This document shows positions 10,231-22,500 of a DNA stretch of 64,000 bases, piece by piece. A model generated the notes under the pieces. The model saw only the letters and a list, made by a program, of their open reading frames with translations, did no database searches and was not told where the DNA came from. The DNA comes from Austropuccinia psidii (Eukaryota; Basidiomycota; Pucciniomycetes; Pucciniales; Sphaerophragmiaceae): NCBI GenBank assembly GCA_023105745.1, contig JALGQZ010000011.1, positions 16,521,975-16,585,974 on the forward strand. Reading direction: 5' to 3'. Each line of letters opens with the position of its first letter. The stretch's first letter is position 1. The position numbers and the translations under genes were made by a program.

Positions 10231-12384
10231 TGTGAGCCTGTGTGGTATGTATAACATACCCATAAGGCCACAAATGACTTTATATACAGTTGATTTAGTC
10301 TACAATAGACGTTTCAATTGAGTTTAAAATAAAAAATAAGTATAATTTCTGTTGGATAAACAAAGTGATAAATATTATGTCATTTTTGGATTCTACATCA
10401 AAAATGACCTAGGGTACACCCATAGGGTGTTATACCCAAAAAGGCTTATTTCTTGTGTTGTTGGAAGATTTGAGAATCTCACAGTACTAATGTAACTTCT
10501 TTAACATTTTTTTAAGATTGTTAAATTTAAGCTTAAATAAGCTTAAATTTAAAGTTACATAAGATTTATGCAAACTTACCAAAATTTAAGTTAAAATTTA
10601 GGTGTGGTATATATTTATTGAATTGGATAAGGATTTGCCATACAGAATGTAAATCCTGTGTGAGCTCAATTTAAAAGGGCTTAAGGCCATAGTATGGCTT
10701 TAAATAAATAAAAGGGCAAAATCCACACAAAAAAGTGGGACAAAGGAAAAAGACCAAACAGAGCTGGTGTACCCAACTTTTTGGATCTGCAACAATTCAA
10801 TTAAGCTTGTCCACCTGTATTTGAGGATTTTCAACCCTATTTAAAGTTTATGATTTGACTTTGATCCAACCTTAAAGTTCAAACTGGCTTTAACCCAATT
10901 TGGACAGGAATTTCAAGCTGCCAAAGGGTAAATCCCAATATGCAGGATTGAAATTAAAGTTTTGAGACCTTTCAAAGCTTAAATAAGCTTAAAAATTTAA
11001 GGTTACAAGCATTGAAACCTTATCAAAAGTTGAGGTTTAGTGTGTATTGCTATTTTATGTGGAAAAATAGCAATAACTTCAAAAATTCATTAAAATTCCA
11101 ATTCTCAATGGATTTGCTTGAACATTTCACAAAGCTTAAAATTTAATATTATCTATATATGAATCAAATTTTAAGTATCTTTTGTAAAACAATTTCCTGG
11201 CTATTTAGCCTGGAAAGTTACTCTTTCAATTATATTTAAAGAAAATTAAGATTTCTTCAAAAATGAATTAAAAATTGTGTTTAAGAGATTTCTGCTTGAA
11301 ACTCTATTTTTAAGTTGTTCATGTGATGAACTTTAATATAAATAACCTTCTTTATATGAAAACTTAAAATAATTAACTTAAATGAGGATTAAGGGTACTT
11401 GGAGTTAAGAATAACACTGGTAACTTTAAATTGGAATTAAAAATAAGTTACCTTAAGTTAAAAACCCTATTTTTAAGCGTGGATTTTCAGTTTTGACCTA
11501 AGCACGCCCTCTATATCCATTGTGAATCATGAGACCCGCTCTGTAGACATAAAAACAGTCTTTTCATCACTGTCTTTGTCCAGCATCAATTATCAATTCA
11601 ATAATATTAGACATTTAAACAGGTAAATTTTTATTGTATATAAAATCTTATTATTAAAGTATTTCTTAAGCATTTTATTCTTTATAAATCTTAAATCAAA
11701 GAATTGAAATCATATAAATTAGATTATTTTTGTAATCACCTATAATATATTTCATTTTCTAAGATTATTGTCTTTGAAATATCTTTTAAAATCCACAAAT
11801 TCCGCTCAAAAACTCTTTAATCATAATTATATTATAAAAAGCTGCTTTATCTTTTAAATTATTGATTTTTGGCGTGTTTTTAACCTATAATTATTATTTA
11901 GTATAATAACTGTTTTTGTTTGACTTGTTGTATTAAATAAATATTATAAGTAAGTTTTCTCTAAAATTCTATATCTTTTTTATGTATTATTAGTTTTTTT
12001 CTATGGAATCTTTCTATAAGAAGTATTTCTGAACAGTGGGTGTTCCAATTCTTTTATAAATAACATTTATATATTATTTATAACTGGTTAAATATTTATA
12101 TTTTCCACATGTAATTGTCTCATCAAGAGCTTTACACTTCTTATTGTTAAGATTGTCAGTGACTATAACAATAATAGAATAATTATTATTTATTATATTT
12201 ATTATATCTTTTGTTTATTATTTTATATAATAACAGTTAAATTTATTTTTTTATAATTATTTTTAATAATTATATTTAAATTTGTGGTGATAATATCTTA
12301 TTATATTATATTTTTCTATTGAGGACAGTCATAGTACTCTTGATATTGTTACTATTATCAAGATTTTCATAGACAACCCTTACA
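10231..12384 (+). repeat. Element B 5' LTR (2154 bp)
   Basis: Runs from TGTGAGCCTGTG to ...CCCTTACA. It is repeated at 28662-30828 and is related to the G LTR (52464-54618, inverted) and the D LTR (56192-58355). It is AT-rich with no coding potential. Confidence 0.93.
10521..10552. repeat. Perfect 15-bp palindrome in the B LTR
   Basis: TTAAATTTAAGCTTA and TAAGCTTAAATTTAA are exact reverse complements separated by two bases. The 3' LTR copy (about 28963-28994) has decayed by a few substitutions. It could form a hairpin in RNA; its role is unknown. Confidence 0.6.
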
Positions 12385-12402
12385 TTTGGGGGCCTGGCCA
12401 TG
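12385..12402 (+). other. Primer-binding box of element B
   Basis: TTTGGGGGCCTGGCCATG follows the 5' LTR directly and corresponds to the box in the other elements. Confidence 0.7.
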
Positions 12403-12897
12403 ATTTTAACCAATTTTTGGGACATAAATCAAATTCTAGCACTTGTTTTACTATTTTTCGACATAAAATTGCCATATTTACTGTAATATTGGCTTTTTTG
12501 GGACTTCTCCCTTAAAAATAATCTTTATGATATTAATAGAGTTATTTTTTCTTAAGAATATTGTTTGAAACAGTATACTATTGAGTGACTTGGAATAAAT
12601 TTCTTTTCTCTAACTCTTTGGATTATTCTATTATAAAGTGAATAATAATATAATTTTGATTAATAACTTAATAATTGCATAATTATTATTTCTTTAAAGA
12701 AAATATTAAATCAAATAAAAAAATTAAAAATTAAAAATATTTACTAAAAACATTTTTTCTTTAATCTTAGACATTTTTTCTTTATTTTTGATGTAATTTG
12801 GCATAAATTACATTAAAACAACTTTATTCAATAAGTTGAGTTTAGAAGTTATTTTTATTGTTTGATCAAATAACTTATAATATTTTTGCTTCTCTAG
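12403..12897 (+). other. Element B leader
   Basis: AT-rich with no convincing frame. It ends TTGCTTCTCTAG at 12886-12897, a splice acceptor shared with A, D and F, directly before the first visible ORF1 exon. Confidence 0.5.
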
Positions 12898-13014
12898 TGT
12901 CATCCATCAGAGAAAGTTTTTCAGACTCTGAAGCCTCAGAGTCTAGTATTGAAATTCAAACTACCCCAGCACCAAAGGTTTTAATTACCAAAGAACCCTT
13001 TAAAAGCCCAGCAG

Positions 13015-13076
13015 GTGAATTCAATCCATTTCTTAGTCCTAATTGCTTCATATTGACATGAAATGATCCCTACTAG
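13015..13076 (+). other. ORF1 intron 1 of element B (62 bp)
   Basis: Begins GTGAAT and ends CCTACTAG, with ATTGACATG upstream as a plausible branch site. It is in the same place and phase as in A, D and F. Confidence 0.6.
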
Positions 13077-13211
13077 AAGTGGAAGTAACTACTCCATCCA
13101 ATCAAATGGATCTGGACCAGGACATTCAAGTCATAAATCAAAAAGACAAGAATGTCATCCCAGAGGAGAGGCACAAATGGAGGATACCAGAACTTCCACC
13201 AGTTCCCAGAG

Positions 13212-13277
13212 GCTAGCCAGAACCTTTGACACTCTTATTGAGAGTCCAGAAGCCAGCATAACTGCTATTGCTGTAAG
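13212..13277 (+). other. ORF1 intron 2 of element B, apparent GC-AG intron
   Basis: The position equals intron 2 of A, but the donor reads AG|GCTAGC instead of GT. The proximal acceptor is CTGTAAG; a second AG lies 20 bases downstream (TTTCAACAG), and its use would change the frame. Element D has the same GC donor. Confidence 0.4.
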
Positions 13278-13835
13278 ACCTGAATCACTTTCAACAGGCA
13301 ACAATAGGGATATACCAGTCTCAGTACAAGAACTGGTTTAAGGAAGCAAAACAGGAAAAGTGGGAACTTCTCCCAAGTCTTTGGATAGGCACCATGAGCT
13401 CATATCTTCATATGAAGGAACTCATGGGGCCAGAAAGACAGAGGGACTTCTCAAGGGTTGGACACCCATGTCCTGCAAAGGACAAGTCCAACAGATAAAA
13501 GCTTTGTTGAAAACCAAAGCATGTTATCAGAGGACCAGAAGAAGAAGTTGGCCCAAGGCAAACAAAACAGCCCAGTGGAAGCTCCCCAAGCCTACACAAG
13601 CAAAAATCCACCTCAACAAGTGCCCAACAAGCCCAAGAAAACCCCAAAGACCAACCAGAAAGGCAAGAAAGATTAACAGGGAAAGGAAAAGCCCAAATGG
13701 AACAAGCCTTACCCACAGAATTACAGGATTCCCAAGAAAGAGAAGACAGCCATGGACAATGTGTGCAGTATGGCAAGAACTCTGATGGAATTCAAAAACA
13801 AGGAAGAGGAAATATTGAGCCAATCTTTTCCATAG

Positions 13836-15187
13836 TAGATCTTGTAAAGCTTGTTAACCAAATTAAAAATTTTAATAAAGAAATTATAACAAAGGTTAAA
13901 ACATTTGAGTATATCCAACAAAAGTTGGGTAATGAGATACTGCAAGTAAAAGAGTCACAAAAGACCATGATTGGCCTTGAAAATATTAATAGAGACAATA
14001 TTTTTTTGGCGCAAATTCGTGCAAGAATTGAGTCTAAAGTTACCTTACTCAATCAACCAGATGAAAATTCCATTTCTTTTATAACTAGATGGTTAAAAGA
14101 GTTAAGAATACAAGTTAAAAACTTGGAAAACTCAACTGGGCACCATGCAGCTCTTTTCCAAGAACAATTGGAAAAAAGTGATAAAGAAAGACTTGAATTG
14201 AAAGAAGATATTCAATCAAGTATTAACACTATATTACTGAAAAATGAATTGCCAAGACAGTCTACACCAATTCTTGACAGAAATGTGCTAAACGTGAATA
14301 CTGACTTAAATCATAAAATTTCAAGTAATGTAGAAGTAGAAGCTGCTTGCAATTTTAAAGACATTCCAAGATTAGAGGAATGGCCAACCTTCAGTGGTGA
14401 AGGAGAATATAATCATATGGAATTTATGAAAACAATTTATATGTTTAAAGAAGACTTTAACATACCAGATGAGTAAATAAGTTCCAGATTACACTCATTG
14501 TTTACCAAATCAGCAAAGAAATGGTATTACAAAATGAGACAAGACCATGGTAAACATTCTTGGCCTTGGTGGAAAAAACAGATTATTTCCAAATGGGAAA
14601 ATGATTACTGGAGATTTGAAACGGAGAATTCTTTTGAAGAAGCCCTTTTTGAAATTGAGAGGGACAGGCCCATGTCTTGGCTTCTTCAACAAAAGGACAG
14701 ATTAACTTCCCTTCATCCTGATATTTCTGAAACATTGGTACATAAAAGGATATTAAGAAAGTGTGGTGGTGACCTTGAGCATGCTATAAGAAGAAGATGT
14801 ATTGAGCCTTGCTCTAAATAAGATTATATCAATGCTATGGAGGACATCACTACCAGAACAAAAATTGGTAGAAATTGGTATAAACCCCCAATGGAGAACA
14901 ACACCAGTGGGAAACCAATTCTAAAACCCAATTAACCACATGACAAAGCTCCCTTGAAGTATCACAAGTGTGGGAGTACATCTCCTCTGGCTAATACTTG
15001 TCCTAAAAAGACAAGAATCAATGAGATAGAAATTGAAAAAGATGGCACAAAAGAAACCAAAGATTTCTCTGTACATGAAAGTTATTCTGAGCATTTTGAA
15101 GAAGAGGAACTACCAGATGAACTTAGTATAGAAAATATTAGTGTTTCCTTTGAAGTCACAGAAGCACATACTCACTTAACACAGTAA
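13836..15187 (+). pseudogene. Element B Gag with ruined zinc knuckle
   Basis: Continues in the frame open from 13697 and is similar throughout to A Gag (EEWPTFSGEGEYNHME, KWYYKMRQDHGKH). Nonsense codons lie at 14474-14476, 14819-14821, about 14933 and 15185-15187, each in the same frame, so these are point changes. The zinc knuckle reads YHKCGSTSPLANTC: the first Cys is Tyr and the His is Pro, so it cannot bind zinc as usual. The first 140 bases overlap the end of the ORF1 region. Confidence 0.88.
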
Positions 15188-16236
15188 AGTGATGAATGTA
15201 TAGATCTCATGCATGTGCAAGATGCCAAAATGCATAAATCCAAACCAGCCAGAGGTAAAGGTTATACAGCTGGATCATCTTGTATCACCAATATTGTGAT
15301 AAACAACAAAGAAGCTAAGATACATCTTGACTCAGGTGCTTTTTGTACTTGTGTTGGAAAGGATTATCTTGACAATATTTATACCAATTGGCAAGACAAG
15401 TTAATGCCAATTGAAGGTATAAAATTCAGAAGTTCCAGCCAAATTATGCTCCCCTTGGGTAGATTTGAAGCAGCAATGATATTCCCTCATTCTACAGGAA
15501 GTGTCAGATTGAAACTTGAATTTGTTGTTATGAATAATTGTACTTCACAACCCTTTATACTTGGGAATGATTACCTCAATATTTGTGGTATTGATATTAA
15601 TAATCATAAAGACAGGTATTTCACTATAGGAGGAAATAAAAGGCAAAAATTTTCTTTTCATCCAGAAAAAAGAGAAATAACTGTCATTAGACAAGTAAAA
15701 AATGTTAACAAAGAGAAATTTGGGTCAGATCAGTTAATTGAAGCACAAATTAGTCCTGAATTAACACTTGAAATGAAGGAAGAACTGATTGAGACTTTAT
15801 TTCAATACAGGGAAGCTTTTGCTTCTGATAATGAACCACTTGGGGCTATCAAAGGCCATGAAGTGGACATTATACTTGAGGTGGAAAGACCTTACCCTCC
15901 ACTTTTAAGAAGACCAGATTACCCAGCTAGCCCTAGGGCCAGGGAAGCATCGGAAAATCATATTAATGAACTAATGAAACTGGGGGTTCTTAGAAAATCT
16001 GGACACAATGATGAAGGAGAAGTCACAACTCCGGTAATCATTACTTGGCATAATGATAAGTCAAGGATGGTTGGTGATTTTAGAGCATTGAATACTTACA
16101 CTATTCCAGATAGGTATCCAATTCCTAGAATCCATGAGACTTTGACTCAATTATCCAAAGCAAAGTTTATCACTTCTATGGATGCTCTCAAAGGTTCCCA
16201 CCAGAATGTCTTAAGACCTCATGCTAGGAAATTATT
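15188..16236 (+). pseudogene. Element B protease and N-terminal reverse transcriptase
   Basis: Open frame with an aspartic protease (IHLDSGAFCTCV, then FILGNDYLNI) and the RT fingers and palm start ([48 protein letters not shown]). It stops only because element C is inserted after TTATT at 16232-16236; the few codons beyond are LTR. The second half begins at 25933. Confidence 0.9.
16232..16236. repeat. Target-site duplication TTATT, left side of element C
   Basis: Repeated at 25933-25937. Reading the B frame across a single copy restores the continuous RT segment ARKLLRI, which confirms the insertion point. Confidence 0.92.
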
Positions 16237-17674
16237 TGTCAGGCTGAGTCTATATTGAAGTGGTCATAAGAGTATTTACAACTAGAATTATGACTGTGAC
16301 ACGTAGAAAATTGATTAAAAATAAGGGTTTTTAATTTAAAAGATGATTTATAATATATTTAAAGGGTTCTACTATTGAAGAATAGTAGTGGTGAGCGCTA
16401 TTGAGAACCCAGGGTGCAATCTTACCAGTTGGGTTACTATAATAAGAGTTACAATAATTAAATATATAATTATACCTGTTTATTACCCAAGAGTAAAACT
16501 GTTTTTGACAGTTTACTACATAGGGTATTCAAGAGCAGGATGAGGAAAGGCTTTTGGCTGTGAAAAGCCCTCCTTTTATCTTGAAATTGAGGTGGAAAGG
16601 CTGCTAGACCTTTCCACGTAGAGGAAGTGAAGATTTTTCACTCTCCATGACAGGCTTGTGCCTTGCAAACAGCCTGTATACCCTTTATTGGGCTCAGATG
16701 TGGTTTTGAAACCACATCTGGGCGGTTTTCACCAATACAGGGTGAAAATTTTCATCTGGGGACCTCACAGCCTGCTTCTGACGTGTATGATGCGTAGAAT
16801 GCTGTACAGAAACTGTATGGGACCCCAGTATTGACTGACATATGAGGTATTGAAGTAAAAACATGCTTCTTCGTCTATTTGACACCTCATATTCATGGTT
16901 ATGGGATATTATCCCATGGTAAGGCTGTATCTGACAGCAGGTGGGATTTTGACCTTAAAATGGTCATAACTCTGTCAGTTTTTGAGATATCAAGCTCAAG
17001 GTTGGTTCATTGAATAGCTCTGTATGCGCTCTACACAATGGTACCCAACTTGACATGGCTATCATTAATTATGACAAAGTTATCCCATGTACAAGTATTT
17101 TTGTACATGGGCGTGGTCTGGGCAAAAGCTGTATTAAGCTTGTTTGGCCAATAACTTCTGTTGTAGTTGAGCTATGAGGAAATGGATGGCACCATCAGAT
17201 AGCCCTGATTGTTCTCTTTCCAAAAAGACCCCACTTTAGGTATCTCACACTAAAACTCTAAAAGTTAGATGAGAGGTGAATGTTTTGTTCACCCTTATTT
17301 GGTCTGAATTTGACCATGACTCGAGTAATACTGGTGCTAGCTCAGTTTGGCTAGCACCACTAGATAGCCCTGGCTTAGAGCGTAATTTTGAGTACCCATT
17401 TGATGGGGTTAAGCCTCTCCTTCTAGATTTTAGATGAGAGGTGAAAATTAATGTTTATGCTCAGCAATAACTTTGAGCAGGAATAACTTTGTTATTTCTT
17501 GTCCTATGGTGATGGGACTTATATTTTCAGGAAGAAGTGAGTTTCCTCTTTCGTTTGATACCTTTTGAGCTAATTTGGCTCATTTCCATGTTTTGGTGGT
17601 ATTTTGGCTATACCATTGGTTTATGGTATTTTGGCTGTCATGCTTGTGCTCTGGTTTTGAGTCACAGGCTGACA
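16237..17674 (-). repeat. Element C 3' LTR (1438 bp)
   Basis: On the plus strand it runs from TGTCAGGCTGAG to CACAGGCTGACA; the ends form an imperfect inverted repeat. It has the same length as the copy at 24495-25932. Its family also includes 31580-32996 and the solo LTR at 33735-35149. Confidence 0.95.
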
Positions 17675-17692
17675 TACCCCCCCTCTAAAAGA
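17675..17692 (-). other. Polypurine tract of element C
   Basis: On the minus strand it reads TTTTAGAGGGGGGGTA directly before the TGTCAGCC LTR start. It differs from the GGTGGGAGGGAA tract of the A and B families. Confidence 0.75.
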
Positions 17693-17699
17693 AGGCTCA

Positions 17700-18584
17700 T
17701 CATTGATGAGACTGTTCAGTCCTCCTAGAGGCTCTGAATCTCCTTAAATGGAGGTTCCCATCTGGTATGGCATCCTCTGCCAACCATTTGTCTTTGTCAG
17801 CTGTCTGGTTCTTGAATCTGACTAGATATTGTCTCTGATCCTTCCCATTAAGTCTGATTTTTCTGGCCCTGATGATTTTACTCACAGGTCCAGGAGAATC
17901 TTCTACTTCCACTATTTCTGGTGGAGTGGTGTTCTTCTTCCTGGAGGGGAATTTATCCTCCTCTGTTTGGAAGTATGGTTTGACCAGGCTTACTGGAAAG
18001 ACTGGGTGTTTCCTAGAAAACTCCTCAGTGAGCTTGACCTCTACTGCATTCTTCCCTATCAACTTAATGATAGTGAAGGGCCCTACAAATGAGTCTCTCA
18101 TTTTCTTGGGTCCTTTGAGATTGTTAAAGTTCAGTGTAGACACTAACACCTGGTCCCCTTCCTTGAAGTCAGGTTCCATATGTGATTTGTCCCACCTTAG
18201 CTTATTATACTCTTTGGCCTCAGCTATGCATTTGGCAGCAGTATCACAGGCTTTCTTCCACATATCATGGAAGTCTTTGGCTGTGGGGTGGATGGTCAGA
18301 AGATTTTTCTTCAAGTGATCCACAGGTAACAGGGGATTCCACCCTTTCTCTACCAGTGCAGGTGTTTTTCCTGTGGTAGAGTGCTGGCTTGTATTATAAG
18401 CCAGTTGGACTGCTGGTAAGAGGGTGACCCAATCATAGGTATATCCCTCATGGTCCTTGTATTCCATTCCATAGGCGCAGAACCTCCTGAGGATGTCCTC
18501 CATTGTTTGGATCATCCTCTCAGCTAGGCCATCTGTTTGTGGATGGTAAGCTGTGGAAAAAGCAAGCTTGGTGCCAAGCATGTC
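17700..18584 (-). pseudogene. Element C Pol C-terminus: integrase end and chromodomain
   Basis: Continues the C polyprotein frame after a TAG at 18582-18584 (between WTNL and DMLG). It carries the integrase catalytic Glu ([15 protein letters not shown]), the LVSTLNFNNLKGPKK segment, PVFPVSLVKPY and a C-terminal chromodomain-like region (QRQYLVRFKNQ, DKWLAEDAIP). It is otherwise undamaged. Confidence 0.9.
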
Positions 18585-19520
18585 CTATAAATTGGTCCAA
18601 AATTCAGATGTGAATTTTGGGTCCCTGTCACTAATTATGATCTTAGGGACTCCACAGGTGGATATGATGTTATTCCAAAATAACAGAGCAGTGTCCATAG
18701 CTGTGTCCTCTTTATGGCGTGGTAGACATCTCATGCTCTTGCTGAACCTATCAACTATGATTAAGCAGGCATTGTAGTTTTTTTTGCCTCCTGGGACAAG
18801 TCCTGTGACCCAGTCCATGTTGATGGTTTCCCATGGGTGTTTGGGTTCTTCTATGTGTTGAAGCAACCCATATTTCTTCCCATGTTTTCTATTTGCCTTT
18901 TGGCATCTTTCACAAGTGTTGATGTATTCACTCAACTCTTGCTCCCACTTGGGCCACCAAGCTGTGCTTGCTACCCTCTCTTTAGTCCTGTCCTCACTCA
19001 TGTGTCCCATGTAGGGGCAGTCATGGCATTCCTGCAGGATTAAAGAGATGTGGTCTCTGTCTATCACTGTGAGTGCACTGGTGTGCTTTTCTCTGTGATA
19101 AATCAGGCCATCTATAAGGAACAATTTATTGTCCTTATAGGCCCTCAACCAGGGTTCCTCCAGCTGGGTTTCCAGTTCTGGGCTCCTGTATTTTTGTTGA
19201 AGGAGTTGGAGTAGTATGCTACACTGTTTGTGTTTAGCATATGATTTCAGCACTGCATTGAAAAATTCATTGTGCAGTTCTGAGGAACTTATTCCCAGTA
19301 TGGGGGTTTCTGTCCCTTCTGAATCAGTGTTTCCACTGTCAAGGGTACCACTCCCTGGTGCCCATTCAGAGAATCTGAAGTTCTTGTTCCTATTTATTTC
19401 CATAAAATGGATAGGAATTTTTGCAGCAACTTCAGGGTCATAAGCTGGATTGCTTTTGACATTGTCCAGTGGCCATCTGCTAAGGCCATCTGCATTGGTA
19501 TGGCTTTTACCTTCCTTTTA
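18585..19520 (-). pseudogene. Element C integrase: zinc finger and first two catalytic Asp
   Basis: In frame between the TAA at 19518-19520 and the TAG at 18582. It starts with the RNase H-integrase linker (ADGLSRWPL), then the HHCC finger with all ligands present ([21 protein letters not shown]) and the DDE core residues MDWV and ISDRDPKF. The family usually has Tyr where the first stop falls (NMTII then KEGKSH), so both stops look like single-base changes. Confidence 0.9.
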
Positions 19521-22500
19521 TATGATGGTCATGTTCCCTCTATACTCCTGGATGGCTATTTTCCATCTCAGCATGTGTCTATTAGTAGTCTTCATGTTTA
19601 GTAAAGACTTCAAGGCTGTGCAGTCTGTGTAGACTTCAAAGACTGCACCCTCCAAATAATAATGCAGTTTTTCTAGAGCCCAGACTAGACATAGACATTC
19701 TGTCTGGGTGGCCCCATACCTGGCTTCTGAATCTTTCAGCTGCCTGGAGATGTAACATATTACACCTTCTCTTGGTTCACCATCCACAATTTGTCTTTGG
19801 TGAAGGGCTGCTCCCAAGCCTTGACTGCATGCTGCATCTATATATAACTTGAATGGTAGTTCAAAGTCAGACAAGATGAGCACAGGTGCATTGGTGAGTT
19901 CATATTTGATCCTCTCATATGCATCCCTCCTTTCCTTGGTTATTTCAAAAACTACATCCTTTGAGCATAACTTGTATAAACTACTAGTTATGTGGGCAAA
20001 GCTTTTGATGTGGTTTCTATAGTAGCTAGCAAATCCAAGGAAAGATTGCATCTCTTTGATGTTTTTTGGTACTGGCTTTTGCAGTACTGCTGCTACTTTG
20101 TTCTGGTCAATTGCCAGACTAAGGCCTGAGACTTTGTGTCCTAGAGCTAGTAGCTCTTGTTGGCCAAAATTACACTTTTTAAGTGAAATTTTTAGATTGA
20201 TGGGTGTACATTTACTTAGCACTCTGTCTATGTATTGTACATGGTCTTCCCATGTCTCTGAGTATATAATGATATCATCAATATATACTACCATCCAGCC
20301 TTCCATTCTTTCTTCTTGAAATATGGTGTCCATCATCCTTTGGAAGTGGGCTGGTGCATTCTTGATGCCAAATGGCATTCTGGTGTACTCATATATGCCC
20401 ATATGGCATATTATTCTGAGCAACTTCATGGAGTTTGGTTTAACTCCATTTTGGTGGAAGGCTTTCATACAATCCATCTTGGTTATGTATTTGGCTTTGG
20501 CCAGCTTATACAAGGCATGAGGTATCCTTGGTGTAGGGTACCTGTCTGCTTTTGTGTAGTTATTCAGGGCTCTGAAGTCTCCACACAATCTAGACTTGCC
20601 ATCATGCCAGGTGATCAGGACAGGAGTGGTGATTTCCACTATTTCATTATGTCCAATCTTCCTGATGACATCCATGTCCAGGAGTTCATTGATGTGTTTT
20701 TCAATTTCTTTCCTGGTTTCCAGACTTGCTGGATAGGGAGGTCTCCTCAGCATGGGTGGATAAGGTCTTTCCACATCCAGATATAGTTCTATATCATGGC
20801 CTTTAATCTTGCCTAGTGGCTCTTCACCAATGGCAAATGCTGGTCTGTTCTTCCTCAGCATCTTCAGTAAACTTAGTTTTTGTTTACTGGTGAGGGTAGT
20901 GCTAAACTGTCCCTCCTTGAATTCCTTCAAGAGTTCTTCTAGTGGATCCTGTGAAGATATGTGGTATATATCAAGTGAAAATTTCTTTTCCTTGTTGGTA
21001 CCAATGGTAATGTGCCTGTTTTTACTGTTGTAAATATCTATGTCATACATCCTCTGGTAATCTGTTCCCAGTAAAAATCCTTGGATGTGGGCATCTTCAA
21101 GCACTACAAACTCTGGGTTGAGTCTGATATTACCTTTCCTGTGGGGTATAATTATCTCTTTGATAATTGTCCCAATGGAAGTCATCTTCCCTGATGCACT
21201 TTTGAAGTTCTTTGCCTTAGTGGGCAAGAGCTGTTTTTCCCAGTTTGGAAAGTCGTTATCCAGATAATTTCTGGCCACTATGGAGCAATGTGCTCCACTG
21301 TCAATGATCAGTGGGTGCTGAGCATTGTCAATACATACAGTCATTTTTGTGGCTGTTCCATGTATATATGCCATTCCTTTGGTTGGTGTAACCAGGAATG
21401 TTTGTGCATCTTGTGTGTGTTTGCACAAGTTTTTGTTGGCAGTGTCCTGTGGCATGCCTGCTTCCAACTGTATATCCTGGATTTCCAATGGGGTTTCCTC
21501 TTGATATTCCACTAGAAATTCCTCTCTTGGGTCTTGATCATCATCAGATGGTTCTCTGATGGCATCTCCCATAGAGTCTGATTCAGAATCCTCTGTTGGA
21601 GGTTCTTCTTCAGGGACTTTTTCTATAGCATAGACTTTTTTCTTTGCTTTTGGAAAGTTGTTGGCATAGTGGTCTGTTGAACCACAATTGTGACAAGAAT
21701 TCTTCTTTGCCACTTCTGCCACTCTTTCTCTGAGTTTGTCTTTAAACTCCACCCTGAAAGGTTGTTTCTCCTTGAAACTACTGCTTCTATATGGGGTGAA
21801 TTTCCCTATATTTGTCCTCTTCCTTATGTCTTGTAAGGTATTGGCTATGTCATCTAGAGTGCAATTTTGGTTGCATCTGCATTTCACTGCATGCTCTAAT
21901 TCTCCTGGCAGTTGTGTCAGAAGTTTGTGATTCCTCATCTGGATGTTCATCTGAGGATCAATGGCTTTAAGTCTTTTAGACTGTCTAAGACACCACTCAT
22001 ATGGATCTTTGTCCACAGAGTATTTGTCATTTTCAAATGACATGGTCTTTTGCCATATCCAAGTTCCATTACTGTACTTTTGGATTATTTGACTCTTCCA
22101 CCATGGCCAGTTTCTTCTGCCATGGATTTCTTTCATTTCTGTGTACCATATACTTGCATGACCTTTAAATGCAGTATTCAGTCTAGCAGTAATCCAGTAA
22201 TCTGGTATGCTGGGTACATCAATGAAGGGTCCATCAATATAATCTATGAGCTCCATATGATCATATTCTCCTGATCCAGAGAATTTGGGCCAGTTTGAGG
22301 CCTCAGGAAGCTGTTTCAAGGCTTCCTTCTCTGAATAAGACATGCCATCTCCATCCTTGTATTGTGATGGAGATCTTGCCTTATTCAACAACATGGCATC
22401 TGGTTTGATGTCATCTGGTTGATATGGATTCTCCATAGCTTGGCCTTGTGGTTGGGGCTTTAAGCTATGGTAGGCATTAAACAATTTGTTAATGTCTTGA

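Larger units (their letters stand above)
12898..13835 (+). pseudogene. Element B ORF1, spliced, broken
   Basis: The exons are 12898-13014, 13077-13211 and 13278-13835, all joining in phase 1. Exon a encodes SDSEASESSIEIQ. The first splice joins SPA to EVEVTTPSNQMD; exon b ends with PELPPVPR. Exon c encodes LNHFQQ, YKNWFKEAKQEKWE and, at the end, MARTLMEFKNKEEE. A one-base loss near 13435 shifts the frame and a TAA at about 13674 stops it. The protein corresponds to A ORF1 and its function is unknown. Confidence 0.65.

Noticed and set aside
16237..16258. Extension of the B reverse transcriptase frame past 16236
   Set aside because: These codons are the first bases of the C LTR, not protein sequence of B.
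17829..18379. Plus-strand frames of 65-148 codons opposite element C integrase
   Set aside because: Antisense to a clearly conserved integrase; composition follows the opposite strand.
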